From Streptococcus australis (GTDB lineage: Bacteria; Bacillota; Bacilli; Lactobacillales; Streptococcaceae): a DNA stretch of 64,000 bases. Shown piece by piece: positions 8,656 through 17,882 of the stretch. Both the position numbers and the translations under genes were made by a program. Under the pieces are notes generated by a model, which was not told the origin of the DNA, did not search any database, and worked only from the letters and a program-made list of their open reading frames with translations. Positions within the stretch are counted from its first letter, which is position 1. Every line of letters starts with the position of its first letter. The stretch is taken from contig NZ_RJPZ01000002.1 of NCBI RefSeq assembly GCF_003943615.1, positions 222,486 to 286,485 on the forward strand, read 5' to 3'.

Positions 8656-9516
8656 ATGAAAGAAATTGGAGCAGTTTTTCGACAAATACGGGAAAGTCGC
8701 CACATCTCTTTAGAGGAGGCTACAGGTGGCGACTTTTCGCGCTCTATGCTATCTCGATTTGAAAGAGGAGAAAATGACCTGACGACCCAACGTTTTTTCC
8801 TGGCCTTACAACAGGTTAAAACCAGTCTCAGCGAGTTTTCCCATCTTGCAGGGATCGATCAGCACTCCTTTATCCCCAAATTGTTGAAAGAGCACTATGA
8901 AAACATGAGCTTGGAACATGATCAAGCCTTGTACCAAAGCTACCAGCTCGCCTACCAGAAAGATCAGAAAAAAGAAGACTTCTTAGCCAGCATTATTCTC
9001 AAGGCCCAAATGCTTGGCAACTATCCTGAGGTAGAGTTGAATGCTAACCAAGAGGAACTAGATTTCCTCTATGACTACCTCTTCTCTGTCATGGTCTGGG
9101 GAAATTTTGAATTAAGCCTATTTTCACTAACCTCTCCACTTTTTTCCAGTCAGCTCTATCGACAGTACACAGAGGAATTGGTCCAACGGGAGGACTTCAA
9201 GCTTCTCCTAGACTCTTCTCTTCCTGCCCTCAACTCTATTTTTCTCAATGGCTTTTTTCTGGCCATTAGTTCAAATGAATTTGAAGATGCGACCTATTTT
9301 GATCAGCTGATCAAGGACCACTTTTACTCCGAAAACGAAGCCTACCTTCGGACGGTTTATCTCTATGCCAAAGGGGAATTCCTTTATCGAAAGGGAGAAA
9401 AAGAAACTGGTCTTGAAAAGATGGAACAGGCCATCCAGGTCCTCTCTATTCTGGATTGTAAGGTCAGTGCCAACTACTACAAACAGGGCATGCAAGAACT
9501 CATCAAGGAATCCTAA
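8656..9516 (+). CDS. Rgg/GadR/MutR family transcriptional regulator
   Basis: A 286-residue regulator. The N-terminal HTH_3 domain (about residues 5-60) reads IGAVFRQIRESRHISLEEA with the Rgg-typical SRSMLSRFERGENDLT. The all-helical C-terminal domain (about 75-285) is the TPR-like region that in Rgg proteins binds short hydrophobic peptides. GGAGAAGG precedes the ATG. The next genes are a 58-residue ORF and an MFS transporter in the same direction, which are likely targets. No adjacent SHP-type pheromone gene was recognised, so it may respond to a peptide encoded elsewhere. Confidence 0.88.
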   Translation: MKEIGAVFRQIRESRHISLEEATGGDFSRSMLSRFERGENDLTTQRFFLALQQVKTSLSEFSHLAGIDQHSFIPKLLKEHYENMSLEHDQALYQSYQLAYQKDQKKEDFLASIILKAQMLGNYPEVELNANQEELDFLYDYLFSVMVWGNFELSLFSLTSPLFSSQLYRQYTEELVQREDFKLLLDSSLPALNSIFLNGFFLAISSNEFEDATYFDQLIKDHFYSENEAYLRTVYLYAKGEFLYRKGEKETGLEKMEQAIQVLSILDCKVSANYYKQGMQELIKES

Positions 9517-9547
9517 AAACTCACAGATCTATTCCGTGAGTTTTTTG
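9515..9547 (+). terminator. Intrinsic terminator of the rgg gene
   Basis: AAAAACTCAC and GTGAGTTTTTT form a stem starting at the rgg stop codon, with a six-T run. Confidence 0.85.
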
Positions 9548-9558
9548 TTGAAAATATG

Positions 9559-9595
9559 CAACATGTTGTTTTCTCTTGTTTTGGAGGTCTATAAT
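9559..9595 (+). promoter_or_regulatory. Promoter with overlapping palindrome before the 58-aa ORF / MFS pair
   Basis: TATAAT at 9590-9595 with a weak TTGTTT 18 bp upstream (9566-9571). A perfect 10-bp palindrome CAACATGTTG (9559-9568) overlaps the -35 region. A poor -35 covered by a dyad suits activation by the upstream Rgg protein, but that is inference. Confidence 0.45.
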
Positions 9596-9625
9596 AGGAT
9601 CACCAAGAAAAGAAAGAGGTCCAGT

Positions 9626-9802
9626 ATGATAACCAAACTAAAGAATCGTCTCCTTCATTATTTCCTTAAACAGACTAGTTTTTATGTTAAAGAGGAAAAA
9701 TTAGAACTGACAGAAGAAGAGAAACTGTCTCTTCTGAAGCAGGTGGTGCAACATTTAAGAAAAGTTATTGTTTGTGCTAAACAGAAGGAGGAAAGCTTAT
9801 GA
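9626..9802 (+). CDS. 58-residue protein of unknown function
   Basis: A small ORF starting at 9626 after GAGGT. It encodes a basic, probably helical peptide (MITKLKNRLLHYFLK at the N-terminus, then a Glu/Lys-rich LTEEEKLSLLKQVVQHLRK). There is no signal peptide, double-glycine leader or membrane helix. Its TGA overlaps the ATG of the MFS gene (ATGA), so translation is coupled and the two form one unit. The function is unknown; it could be a transporter accessory peptide, or the ORF could serve mainly for coupling. It resembles no family I recognise. Confidence 0.6.
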   Translation: MITKLKNRLLHYFLKQTSFYVKEEKLELTEEEKLSLLKQVVQHLRKVIVCAKQKEESL

Positions 9803-11019
9803 AACTCTTATTTCGCAATCACATCTTTGCCTTACTCAGTCTTTCACGTTTTTTGAATACCATTGGTGCTGCAATATACAACCTTGTCTTTGTGGTCTTT
9901 GCGGCTAGCATGCCCCATCCAAGTCTGGCAGTTGGGATCGCCAATCTCATTGTTTTTATCCCAAGTCTTTTCACCATTTTCATTGGAATGAAGGCCGATC
10001 ACACCGCTAAAAAAGCTGACTGGCTGATCCGAATGGGCTTTCTGCAAGCTATTCTTTTCGTCATCATTGCACTGATGACCAAGATTCCGGGTTACCTTGC
10101 CTTTTCGATCGTTTGCTTCTTGAATATTGTATCAGATTGTTTAAGTGATTATCGCGGGGGTTTGCAACTTCCCATTATGCAGAAGAACATCCCTAGCGAG
10201 GATCTGATGGAGGCTTACTCCTTCAATCAACTGCTGAGTATGGTTTGTTCCATTTCAGGTCAAGCGTTGGGAGTCTGGCTTTTAGCTATTAGTCACCAAA
10301 ACTTTGCACTGGTTGCTTCGATCAATGCCTTGACCTTTCTCCTGTCTTCCACTTGTCTTTTCATCCGACGAAGTCAACTGACCCACGAACCTATTCAAGC
10401 GGATTCTAGTAAGAACGTTTCTTTCCTTCAAGAATGTCGAGACATGTATCGCAATGTCACCACTATCTTTGCAGATGAAGAGGTTCACAACTTTGGAAAA
10501 CTTCTCCTATCCTTAGTTTTTATCAATGCTTTGGGCGGATCTATTTCTGGGATCTACAATTTGCAACTGCTTCACTCCCCCTTCTTTCATTTGAGCTTCA
10601 GCCAATCTCTCTTGATTTTAGAAGCTGTAACGATCTTAAGTATGGTCTGGGCTAGCCTGACACCCCATGACTATTTTTCCAAGCAATCGCTCCATCATAT
10701 CCTCCTGTGGATCGCAGGTGGCCTAAGCATGCTTGGTATCACAAATATTTTGGTGCGCTGGGATATCCTTTCCCTTTTACTCATCACTTTCCTCGGTTAT
10801 CTTGTTGCAAAAATAAATCCAAAAGTTTCCAGTCTTTTAATGAGCAAACTGCCAGCTGAAAAATTAGCTTCTACCTCTAGCTTTTTGGGACTGATGGTAA
10901 GCTTTGCCATGCCACTTGGAACAGCCCTTTTCTCTAGCTTAGCTATCTGGAACCTCTCTCTTGCTTGGGGAATATTTGCCTTCCTTGGTTTCGGTACTGT
11001 CCTCTTGTCTAGCAAATAA
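9799..11019 (+). CDS. MFS transporter
   Basis: A 406-residue integral membrane protein with about 12 hydrophobic segments and a loop GMKADHTAKKADW between the second and third, the usual MFS position for the G-x3-D-(R/K) motif. It resembles multidrug or macrolide-efflux type carriers common beside Rgg regulators in streptococci. The substrate is unknown. Translation is coupled to the preceding 58-residue ORF, and both sit behind a promoter with a palindrome downstream of rgg. The gene ends directly against a 176-bp repeat copy. Confidence 0.85.
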   Translation: MKLLFRNHIFALLSLSRFLNTIGAAIYNLVFVVFAASMPHPSLAVGIANLIVFIPSLFTIFIGMKADHTAKKADWLIRMGFLQAILFVIIALMTKIPGYLAFSIVCFLNIVSDCLSDYRGGLQLPIMQKNIPSEDLMEAYSFNQLLSMVCSISGQALGVWLLAISHQNFALVASINALTFLLSSTCLFIRRSQLTHEPIQADSSKNVSFLQECRDMYRNVTTIFADEEVHNFGKLLLSLVFINALGGSISGIYNLQLLHSPFFHLSFSQSLLILEAVTILSMVWASLTPHDYFSKQSLHHILLWIAGGLSMLGITNILVRWDILSLLLITFLGYLVAKINPKVSSLLMSKLPAEKLASTSSFLGLMVSFAMPLGTALFSSLAIWNLSLAWGIFAFLGFGTVLLSSK

Positions 11020-11195
11020 AGAGGCTGGGACAAAAGTCCTAGCCTCTCAATTGTCTTTGAATTGTCGAGCAAGACGCAGTGGTTGAGTAGGCTCTACTAC
11101 CCTGATTTCATCAGCTTTTACAGCCCTACTCAACTGTGCGGAGGTGGGACGACGAAATCGAAGTCTAACGAATGACCGATTTCTGTCCCACTCTC
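11020..11195 (+). repeat. 176-bp three-hairpin repeat, copy 1
   Basis: It starts AGAGGCTGGGAC and ends GTCCCACTCTC. It lies between the convergent MFS and htpX genes and starts one base after the MFS stop. The first hairpin (units 1-28) can terminate minus-strand transcripts; the third (from about unit 125) faces the plus strand. Confidence 0.95.
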
Positions 11196-11198
11196 ACT

Positions 11199-12095
11199 TT
11201 ACATGTTTCTTAGTCTTTCCACCCGTTCTGCAATAGGTGGGTGGGTATAAAAGAGCTTTTGAAAGCCTGATTCTTTTTTTGGATCGTTAATAAAGAGAGC
11301 ACTGCTGGCACTATCGACTTCTCGCTGCATGGGCGCACTATGATCCAGTTTCAAAAGAGCATTGATCATCCCTTGAGGATTCCGTGTCAATTCGACACTG
11401 GAAGCATCCGCCAGGAACTCCCTTTGACGAGAAATGGCTAACTGCACCAAGGTCGCCGCTAAAGGAGCTAGAACGATGGCAATCAAGGAAAGGATCAGAA
11501 CAATAATTTCTAAACCACTTCCACCTTCTCGATCATCATCCCGTCTACGGCCACCGCCCCACCACATCATCCGGCCTCCGATACTAGAGAGCATCGTGAT
11601 GGCACTGGCTAAGGCCACTGCAATGGTGGAGATACGGATATCGTAATTGCGAATATGGCTAACTTCGTGTCCAATGACTCCCTCCAATTCCTCACGATTC
11701 ATCACAGCTAAAAGACCTGTCGTTGCTGCAACAGCAGCATTTTGAGGATTGGATCCTGTCGCAAATGCATTCATGGATGGATCATCTACAATATAGACAC
11801 GGGGCATGGGAATCTGAGCCACCATAGCCATATCTTGCACAATGTGGTAGAGTTGAGGGGCTTGATCTTCTGTGACCTCACGCGCTCCATTCATCCGCAT
11901 GACGACCTCCGTCGATTGAAAGATCATGCTAAAGGCATAGATACCACCAATAATCAACGCTAGGATGACGCCACCAAGTGAGGAGCCTAACCAGAGATAG
12001 CCAACGGCTGCTCCGATGAGAGCCAAGAGTATGAAAAAAGCAATAAGGAGAATCCAGGTTCTCCTTTTATTGCTTGCAATTTGGTCAAACAGCAT
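11199..12095 (-). CDS. htpX: Membrane zinc metalloprotease HtpX
   Basis: A 298-residue M48 family protease. Two N-terminal membrane helices (about 13-33 and 38-60) precede the catalytic HEVSH motif at residues 143-147, and a further hydrophobic pair follows around 150-170 and 195-220. The third zinc ligand is expected in the [12 protein letters not shown] region. It degrades damaged or misfolded membrane proteins. It lies 1 bp downstream of lemA in the usual lemA-htpX operon. Confidence 0.95.
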   Translation of the reverse strand: MLFDQIASNKRRTWILLIAFFILLALIGAAVGYLWLGSSLGGVILALIIGGIYAFSMIFQSTEVVMRMNGAREVTEDQAPQLYHIVQDMAMVAQIPMPRVYIVDDPSMNAFATGSNPQNAAVAATTGLLAVMNREELEGVIGHEVSHIRNYDIRISTIAVALASAITMLSSIGGRMMWWGGGRRRDDDREGGSGLEIIVLILSLIAIVLAPLAATLVQLAISRQREFLADASSVELTRNPQGMINALLKLDHSAPMQREVDSASSALFINDPKKESGFQKLFYTHPPIAERVERLRNM

Positions 12096-12096
12096 A

Positions 12097-12657
12097 TTAG
12101 TCTCCTAATCCGCTAAAGTCCACCTTTGGTACTGCTTTTTCTTCTTCAGGCACTTGAAGGAATTCGGCTTGTTTGAAGCCAAACATTCCAGCAATCACAT
12201 TTGTTGGGAAAGTTTCCAATTTCACATTGTAGTTGCTTGTCACACTGTTATACAATTGACGGGCATAAGAAATTTTATTTTCTGTATTGGTCAATTCTTC
12301 TTGCAATTGCATGAAGTTGGTGTTAGCTTTCAAGTCTGGGTAGTTTTCCGCAACCGCAAAGATGCCTGCTACTTGACGTGAAAGAGCATCACTGGCTGCC
12401 ATTGCTTCTGCAGGTGAAGATGCTTGAGCAACTTGTTGACGAAGTTGAGTGACCTTAGCAAGAGTATCTCCTTCGTACTTGGCATACCCTTTAACCGTTT
12501 CGATCAAGTTTGGAATCAAGTCATTCCGACGTTTCAATTGCACATCGATTTGACTCCAAGCTTCGCGAGTCTGCATCCGACTTTTGACCAAGCCGTTGTA
12601 TACTCCAACGACCAAAAATGCGAGGACCACTAGGATCCCAAGAATAATCCAAATCAT
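12097..12657 (-). CDS. lemA: LemA family protein
   Basis: A 186-residue protein with one N-terminal membrane helix (about 2-22) and a long helical-bundle domain facing outside. The signature [20 protein letters not shown] is seen at about 34-53, with the conserved VKGYAKYE after it. The function is not settled; the partner htpX downstream suggests a role with membrane protease quality control. Confidence 0.93.
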   Translation of the reverse strand: MIWIILGILVVLAFLVVGVYNGLVKSRMQTREAWSQIDVQLKRRNDLIPNLIETVKGYAKYEGDTLAKVTQLRQQVAQASSPAEAMAASDALSRQVAGIFAVAENYPDLKANTNFMQLQEELTNTENKISYARQLYNSVTSNYNVKLETFPTNVIAGMFGFKQAEFLQVPEEEKAVPKVDFSGLGD

Positions 12658-12727
12658 TTTATTGAATTCCTTTCATTTCTTTCTACCAGTATATCAAATT
12701 TCCCTTATTTTGTGGTAAAATTATCTT

Positions 12728-13441
12728 ATGAAACCAGAAGAATTTTATGTCCATTTAGCCGACCTCGGCTTCCCATTAACTGATCGACAAAAAGAACAAT
12801 TCGAACGCTATTTTGAGCTCCTCGTAGAATGGAATGAGAAAATTAATCTCACCGCTATCACCGATAAAGACGAAGTCTATCTCAAGCATTTTTATGATTC
12901 TATTGCGCCCATTTTGCAGGGCTTAATTGAAAATCAACCTATCCGTCTTTTGGATATCGGAGCTGGTGCTGGCTTTCCCAGCCTTCCTATGAAGATTCTT
13001 TTCCCTGAACTGGATGTGACCATCATTGATTCTCTCAATAAGCGGATTAACTTTCTCCACCTGCTGGCTGAAGAGTTAGGCTTGAGCGGGGTTCATTTCT
13101 ATCATGGACGGGCTGAGGATTTCGCACAAGACAAGGCCTTCCGTGCTCAATTTGACCTTGTGACCGCTCGTGCGGTTGCCCGGATGCAGGTTCTTTCTGA
13201 ACTGACCATCCCCTATCTGAAAGTTGGAGGACGACTCCTCGCACTTAAAGCTAGCAATGCTCCAGAAGAGTTGGAAGAAGCAAAAAATGCCCTCAACATC
13301 CTTTTTAGCAAGGTCGAAGACAATCTACAGTATGAATTGCCAAATGGAGATCCTCGTTACATCACTGTTGTGGAGAAGAAAAAAGAAACTCCTAATAAAT
13401 ATCCAAGAAAAGCTGGCATGCCTAATAAGCGACCATTATAA
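12728..13441 (+). CDS. rsmG: 16S rRNA (guanine-527 N7) methyltransferase RsmG
   Basis: A 237-residue SAM-dependent methyltransferase that modifies G527 of 16S rRNA; loss of this modification gives low-level streptomycin resistance in other bacteria. The SAM-binding motif is [17 protein letters not shown] (about residues 74-90), the family signature NKRINFL follows, and [11 protein letters not shown] is present. It is divergent from lemA and followed by a repeat copy. Confidence 0.95.
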   Translation: MKPEEFYVHLADLGFPLTDRQKEQFERYFELLVEWNEKINLTAITDKDEVYLKHFYDSIAPILQGLIENQPIRLLDIGAGAGFPSLPMKILFPELDVTIIDSLNKRINFLHLLAEELGLSGVHFYHGRAEDFAQDKAFRAQFDLVTARAVARMQVLSELTIPYLKVGGRLLALKASNAPEELEEAKNALNILFSKVEDNLQYELPNGDPRYITVVEKKKETPNKYPRKAGMPNKRPL

Positions 13442-13456
13442 GATCAACTCAAAAGA

Positions 13457-13632
13457 AGAGGCTGGGACAAAAGTCCTAGCCTCTCAATTGTCTTTGGATT
13501 GTCGAGCGAGACGCAGTGGTTGAGTGGGCTCTACTACGCTGATTTCATCAGCTTTTACAGCCCTACTCAACTGTGCGGAGGTGGGACGACGAAATCGAAT
13601 TCTTACGAATTACCGATTTCTGTCCCACTCTC
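13457..13632 (+). repeat. 176-bp three-hairpin repeat, copy 2
   Basis: It lies between the convergent rsmG and PfkB genes. The PfkB reading frame runs about 30 bases into the repeat and stops at 13603-13605, at a base where this copy has TTA instead of the common TAA on the plus strand. Confidence 0.95.
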
Positions 13633-14544
13633 TTTTGACTGGACCAATTGGTTCAACTCTTGCTCTAGGGAATGGTAGTGATGGCGCTCTAAATGAACTC
13701 CCCTAGTCGCCACAACCTTGCTTGCTAAACGGTTAGCAAAGCTTAAGGCATCCTCTACATCTACCCCTTGCAAGGATGCTGCTAAAAAGGCTCCCAAATG
13801 ACTGTCTCCTGCTCCTACGGTATCAAGAACTTCTGTCGGAAATCCGATAGCCTCATACCACCTACCATCGTATGCGATTGCTCCTTTTTCTCCTAAAGTG
13901 ACGATGACTAACTGCCCTGTTCTCTGGTAAAGGATCTTAACTGCTTCAGCAATCTCTTCACATTCTGAAAAAGCCTTAGCTTCTAGCTCATTGAGGTGGA
14001 GGATGGGTTGGAGATCATAAATTGCTTCCAGTCGGTCCTTGGGAATCAAGAGACCGCGAGGCCCTGGCGCAAAGATAACTTGGCCTTCGAGTTTTGACAC
14101 AGCTTGAATGAGTTCCATCCCGGTCGGCTCTTCTACTTCAAGGCCACAGAGATAAATAGCGTCATAACTTTCCTGCTCCAGAGACTGCAGCCATTCCTTC
14201 TGAAAACCATATTCCACTCCATGATCTGATAAAAAGGTTCGTTCTCCATCCGACTCAATGAAACAATAGCAACAACCATTCGCTCCTGTTACTGAAATAG
14301 GGGTTTGGATGCCCAACTTTTCTAGTTCTGCCTTAACAAAATCCCCGTAGACACCCGTCCCAACTGGCGAGATGAAGTCTACCTTTTGACCTAAAGCATG
14401 AAGTACAGAGACGACATTAAAGGCACACCCTCCAAGAGACCAAGTCTGCTCATGGATATGGGCGTCCCCTTCCCGACTTGGTAGACGATCCAGATAGACC
14501 ATAATATCACAAACAGTGGATCCAATCACCAAGGCTTTTGACAT
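13603..14544 (-). CDS. PfkB family carbohydrate kinase
   Basis: A 313-residue sugar or nucleoside kinase of the ribokinase fold. Signs are the N-terminal GSTVCDIMVYLDRLP, the WSLGGCAFNVV glycine motif, and the C-terminal signature DTVGAGDSHLGAFLAA with the catalytic Asp in GAGDS. The substrate is not determined. The start at 14544 follows GGAGGAGAA and gives MSKALVIGS; an upstream in-frame codon lacks a ribosome site. The last nine or so codons (ESGTEIGNS) come from the inserted repeat, so the original C-terminus has been replaced or extended. Confidence 0.85.
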   Translation of the reverse strand: MSKALVIGSTVCDIMVYLDRLPSREGDAHIHEQTWSLGGCAFNVVSVLHALGQKVDFISPVGTGVYGDFVKAELEKLGIQTPISVTGANGCCYCFIESDGERTFLSDHGVEYGFQKEWLQSLEQESYDAIYLCGLEVEEPTGMELIQAVSKLEGQVIFAPGPRGLLIPKDRLEAIYDLQPILHLNELEAKAFSECEEIAEAVKILYQRTGQLVIVTLGEKGAIAYDGRWYEAIGFPTEVLDTVGAGDSHLGAFLAASLQGVDVEDALSFANRLASKVVATRGVHLERHHYHSLEQELNQLVQSKESGTEIGNS

Positions 14545-14578
14545 GGATATTCTCCTCCTATTTTCTATCCTCAACATG

Positions 14579-14609
14579 GAAAAATAACCAGCACGAGATA
14601 GAGCTGGTT
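14579..14609 (-). terminator. Terminator after the SDR gene
   Basis: AACCAGC (14586-14592) and GCTGGTT (14603-14609) form a perfect stem. On the minus strand it is followed by ATTTTT. It separates the ECF operon from the PfkB gene. Confidence 0.8.
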
Positions 14610-14616
14610 AGTAAAA

Positions 14617-15372
14617 CTAGTCACCCCGATAGACCGGTTGAGGGCCAAAGGTTTGGGAAACTGGCATGATTTCAATCCGATTGACATTGACATGCTTGGG
14701 TTGTTGAATGAGCCAAGACACCGTGTTGGCTATATCTTCAGGTTGAATAGCATGAGCGTCTCGATAGAGAGCTTCTACCCGTTTTTCATCCCCTTTAAAT
14801 CGAACCGATGAGAACTCGGTCCCTTCACAGAGACCTGGTTCAATATTGGTCACCCGAATTTGTTTTCCAGCCAGGTCGGCACGTAGGTTTAAAGAGAACT
14901 GTTTAACGAAGGCCTTGGAAGCACCATAAACATTGGCCCCAGGGTAGGGAACCGTCCCAGCAGTCGACCCCATATTGATGACATACCCATCATTTCTTTC
15001 CACCATCTGGGGGAGGATTTGCCGGGTCAAATAGGTCAGACCGATGATATTGGTTTGGATCATGGTCAACCAATCTGCAATCTCTGCTTTCTGAGCTGGA
15101 GCGAGGCCTAGGGCCAAGCCAGCATTATTAACCAAGACATCAATCTGCTCCCAAGCTTTTGGTAAACTGGCAAGTGCATGATCCACCTGAGTGAGATCTG
15201 TTACATCCATTTGAAGAGGATAAAAGGCTTCTCCCAACTCTTCGTAAAGGGCCTGTAATTTTTCAATGCGTCTAGCCGCACCAATCACTCGATGTCCATC
15301 GGCAACTAAGCGCCGACAGATGGCTTGACCAAAGCCAGCGGATGCTCCTGTTACTAAAATTGTTTCTGCCAT
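14617..15372 (-). CDS. SDR family NAD(P)-dependent oxidoreductase
   Basis: A 251-residue classical short-chain dehydrogenase. It has the cofactor motif TGASAGFGQAI (8-18), the NNAG motif (86-89), an active-site Ser in INMGSTAG and the YGASK catalytic Tyr/Lys. It resembles YdfG-type 3-hydroxy acid dehydrogenases, but the substrate is unknown. It starts 4 bp downstream of the EcfT gene and is the last gene of the nucleoside phosphorylase / ECF operon. Confidence 0.88.
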   Translation of the reverse strand: MAETILVTGASAGFGQAICRRLVADGHRVIGAARRIEKLQALYEELGEAFYPLQMDVTDLTQVDHALASLPKAWEQIDVLVNNAGLALGLAPAQKAEIADWLTMIQTNIIGLTYLTRQILPQMVERNDGYVINMGSTAGTVPYPGANVYGASKAFVKQFSLNLRADLAGKQIRVTNIEPGLCEGTEFSSVRFKGDEKRVEALYRDAHAIQPEDIANTVSWLIQQPKHVNVNRIEIMPVSQTFGPQPVYRGD

Positions 15373-15376
15373 TTTC

Positions 15377-16207
15377 TTACCTCCAAGGATTATAGAATCG
15401 ACCTTGGTTCACCCAAATCAAGACCAAACTCAAGACTACCATCAGACCGGATCCTAGGATAATCAGACGATCACGAGTCGTCATCTCTTGATAGGTGTAC
15501 CAGGTCCGTTTTTTATTTTTCCCAAAGCGACGCAATTCCATGGCCGTAGAGATCGTTTCGATCCGCTCCAGAGAACTAAAAATCAAGGGAGAAATCATCT
15601 GAAGATTCCCCTTCACCCGCTGGACAAAGTTGGCCTTTTTGGACAATTCCAATCCTCTTGCTTCTTGGGAGAGCTTGATAATCTGGTATTCCTCCTGCAC
15701 ATCTGGAATATAGCGCAGGGTCAGGCTTACTGAATAAGCAATCTTGTAAGACACCCCAATCTGATTAAGACTTGAAGCAAACTGACTAGGATGGGTGGTC
15801 ATTAGGAAAATAAGAGCCAGAGGAATGGTACACACATACTTCAAAGCTAGATTGAAGAGATAAAACAACTCTTGAGCTGTGATGCTATATGCCCCTAAAC
15901 CATCTAGAAGAACTGTTTTTGCTCCATAGATTTCTACCCCATATTGAGGGGCAAAAAGATAGACCATCAAGACATTGAGAAGAGCAAAGACCAGGGCAAA
16001 ACTAAGAATAAAAGAGATGTCTTTCAAACGAATGCCTGAGGTCGCAAATAAGGCCAGGGCACCTAGACCAATGACCAATAACAAACGGGTATCGTAACTC
16101 AACATGGCAGCTAATGATACCAACAATAAGAATAGGAGTTTGCTGGCGCCTGAGAGGCGATGCAGAAAGCTGTTTCCGGCATGGTAGCCGACTAAACGAT
16201 TATTCAT
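15377..16207 (-). CDS. ECF transporter transmembrane subunit (EcfT)
   Basis: A 276-residue integral membrane protein with about six hydrophobic segments. The EcfT coupling motif appears as SQEARGLEL (about residues 182-190), with a second Ala-Arg-Gly-like motif AMELRRFG near 225. It links an S component to the ATPases of an energy-coupling factor importer. Its gene overlaps the ATPase gene by 8 bp. No S component is in this operon. Confidence 0.88.
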   Translation of the reverse strand: MNNRLVGYHAGNSFLHRLSGASKLLFLLLVSLAAMLSYDTRLLLVIGLGALALFATSGIRLKDISFILSFALVFALLNVLMVYLFAPQYGVEIYGAKTVLLDGLGAYSITAQELFYLFNLALKYVCTIPLALIFLMTTHPSQFASSLNQIGVSYKIAYSVSLTLRYIPDVQEEYQIIKLSQEARGLELSKKANFVQRVKGNLQMISPLIFSSLERIETISTAMELRRFGKNKKRTWYTYQEMTTRDRLIILGSGLMVVLSLVLIWVNQGRFYNPWR

Positions 16208-17882
16208 GACCTACCCCCTTCTGATTCATATAAAACTGGGTCAAGGCAAGAGGATCGACACCAAGACGATTTGCCAAGGCGAAAATAGACGTTTCTTTCA
16301 AATTAGCCCGTCTTAAAATTTCTGGTTGGGTCAAGAGCTCTGCCGGCGTCAAATCTGCCAAAATTTGCCCATCCGTCACCACGATCGCTCGATCGGAATA
16401 ATCCAGCATCAGTTGCATATCATGGGTAATCATGATAATGGTATGTTCCTTTTGATGGAGTTCATCAAGGAAGTCCATAATTTCCGTATAGTTTCGTTGG
16501 TCCTGACCAGCCGTTGGCTCATCCAAAACCAGAACATCTGGTCCCAAGATGAGGATAGAGGCGATGGTCACCCGCTTTTTCTGGCCATAAGACAGGGCGG
16601 AAATCGGCCACTTACGAAACTCATAGAGACCACAGGTTTTCAAGGCTTGATGGACACGACTTTCAATCTGGTCCTCTGGGACATTTCTCAAGCGAAGACC
16701 GAGGGCCACCTCATCAAAAACCATAGTCGATGAAATCATCTGATTGGGATTTTGCAAGACATAACCTACTCGCTCTGCCCGCTCCTTGACACTATCACCC
16801 CTGATATCTTCACCCTTTGAGAAATAAGTTCCTTCCGTCTGGATAAAGCCACAAATCGCCTTAGCAAGAGTAGATTTTCCAGCTCCATTTTTACCTACAA
16901 TCGCTAGCCGTTGTCCTTTTGGAATGGTCAAGGAAAGATCTTTTAGAATAGGCTGGCCTTCTCGATAGGCAAAGTTCAAATGACCAAGCTCTAAAATTGC
17001 TTCTACCTCTGCTCCTTTTTCAAAATTTGGAACTGGAATATCTACTGATACGTCCTCAAGTGGTAGTTTTCCTACATTGTCCAAATAAGGCAGCTTGCTT
17101 ATATCCTTCCCTAACTGGCGAAGGGTTGTTAAATAGAGGGGCTCCCGAATCCCATTTTCAGCCAGCAGTGTCGTTCTCAACAACTCATCTGGTCGCCCAT
17201 TAAAGAGAACTTGCCCTTGATTGATCAAGATGACCCGATCGATAGGACGGTAGAGCACATCCTCCAAACGGTGCTCAATGATAATGGTCGTCGTCCCCTG
17301 CTCTTCATGAATCTGATCGATCAGATCAATGATATCCTGACCCGACTTGGGATCTAAATTAGCCAGTGGCTCATCAAAGAGCAGGATCGGACTTTCGTCG
17401 ATCAGGACGCCTGCCAAGCTGACCCGCTGTTTTTGTCCACCGGATAAATCTTGAGGCCGATGGTCCAAGAGTTTGCCCAAGTCTAAGCGCTCCGCCCAGG
17501 TATGAACCCGAGATTTCATGCTTTCCAGCTCGACCATATCGTTTTCAAGAGCAAAAGCTAAGTCTTCTGCAACACTAAGACCGATAAACTGACCATCCGT
17601 ATCCTGTAAGACCGTACTGACCAAGTGAGACTTCTCATAAATACTGAGATCAAAGGCTTCTTTCCCCCGAATAAGGAATTGCCCACTACTAGTTCCTTTA
17701 TAGATATTGGGAATAATCCCATTCAAGCACTGGCCTATCGTTGACTTGCCAGAGCCAGATGGTCCCACTATCAGGACCTTTTCTCCCTCATAAATGGTCA
17801 GGTTAATCCCTTTTAAGGTTGGCTCAGACTGGGCCTTATACTGGAAGGAAAAATCCTTCAATTCAATGATTGCTTCTTTCAT
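16200..17882 (-). CDS. ECF transporter double ATP-binding protein (EcfA1-EcfA2 fusion)
   Basis: A 560-residue protein with two ABC ATPase domains in one chain, of the YkoD type. Domain 1 has [22 protein letters not shown] and [13 protein letters not shown]. Domain 2 (from about 300) has [22 protein letters not shown] and [13 protein letters not shown]. It powers vitamin or nucleobase-type uptake with EcfT. The substrate is unknown because the S component is elsewhere; the nucleoside phosphorylase gene immediately upstream suggests a nucleoside or pyrimidine-like ligand. Confidence 0.9.
   Translation of the reverse strand: MKEAIIELKDFSFQYKAQSEPTLKGINLTIYEGEKVLIVGPSGSGKSTIGQCLNGIIPNIYKGTSSGQFLIRGKEAFDLSIYEKSHLVSTVLQDTDGQFIGLSVAEDLAFALENDMVELESMKSRVHTWAERLDLGKLLDHRPQDLSGGQKQRVSLAGVLIDESPILLFDEPLANLDPKSGQDIIDLIDQIHEEQGTTTIIIEHRLEDVLYRPIDRVILINQGQVLFNGRPDELLRTTLLAENGIREPLYLTTLRQLGKDISKLPYLDNVGKLPLEDVSVDIPVPNFEKGAEVEAILELGHLNFAYREGQPILKDLSLTIPKGQRLAIVGKNGAGKSTLAKAICGFIQTEGTYFSKGEDIRGDSVKERAERVGYVLQNPNQMISSTMVFDEVALGLRLRNVPEDQIESRVHQALKTCGLYEFRKWPISALSYGQKKRVTIASILILGPDVLVLDEPTAGQDQRNYTEIMDFLDELHQKEHTIIMITHDMQLMLDYSDRAIVVTDGQILADLTPAELLTQPEILRRANLKETSIFALANRLGVDPLALTQFYMNQKGVGHE

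Noticed and set aside
9365..9625. Extension of the 58-residue ORF back into rgg
   Set aside because: It overlaps rgg in another frame and crosses its terminator; the ATG at 9626 with GAGGT is the sensible start.
13524..13706. Plus-strand frames starting MGSTTLISSAFTALLNC in repeat copies 2, 3 and 4
   Set aside because: They are identical because the repeat is identical. Frames diverge and run into neighbouring genes antisense, with no ribosome site.
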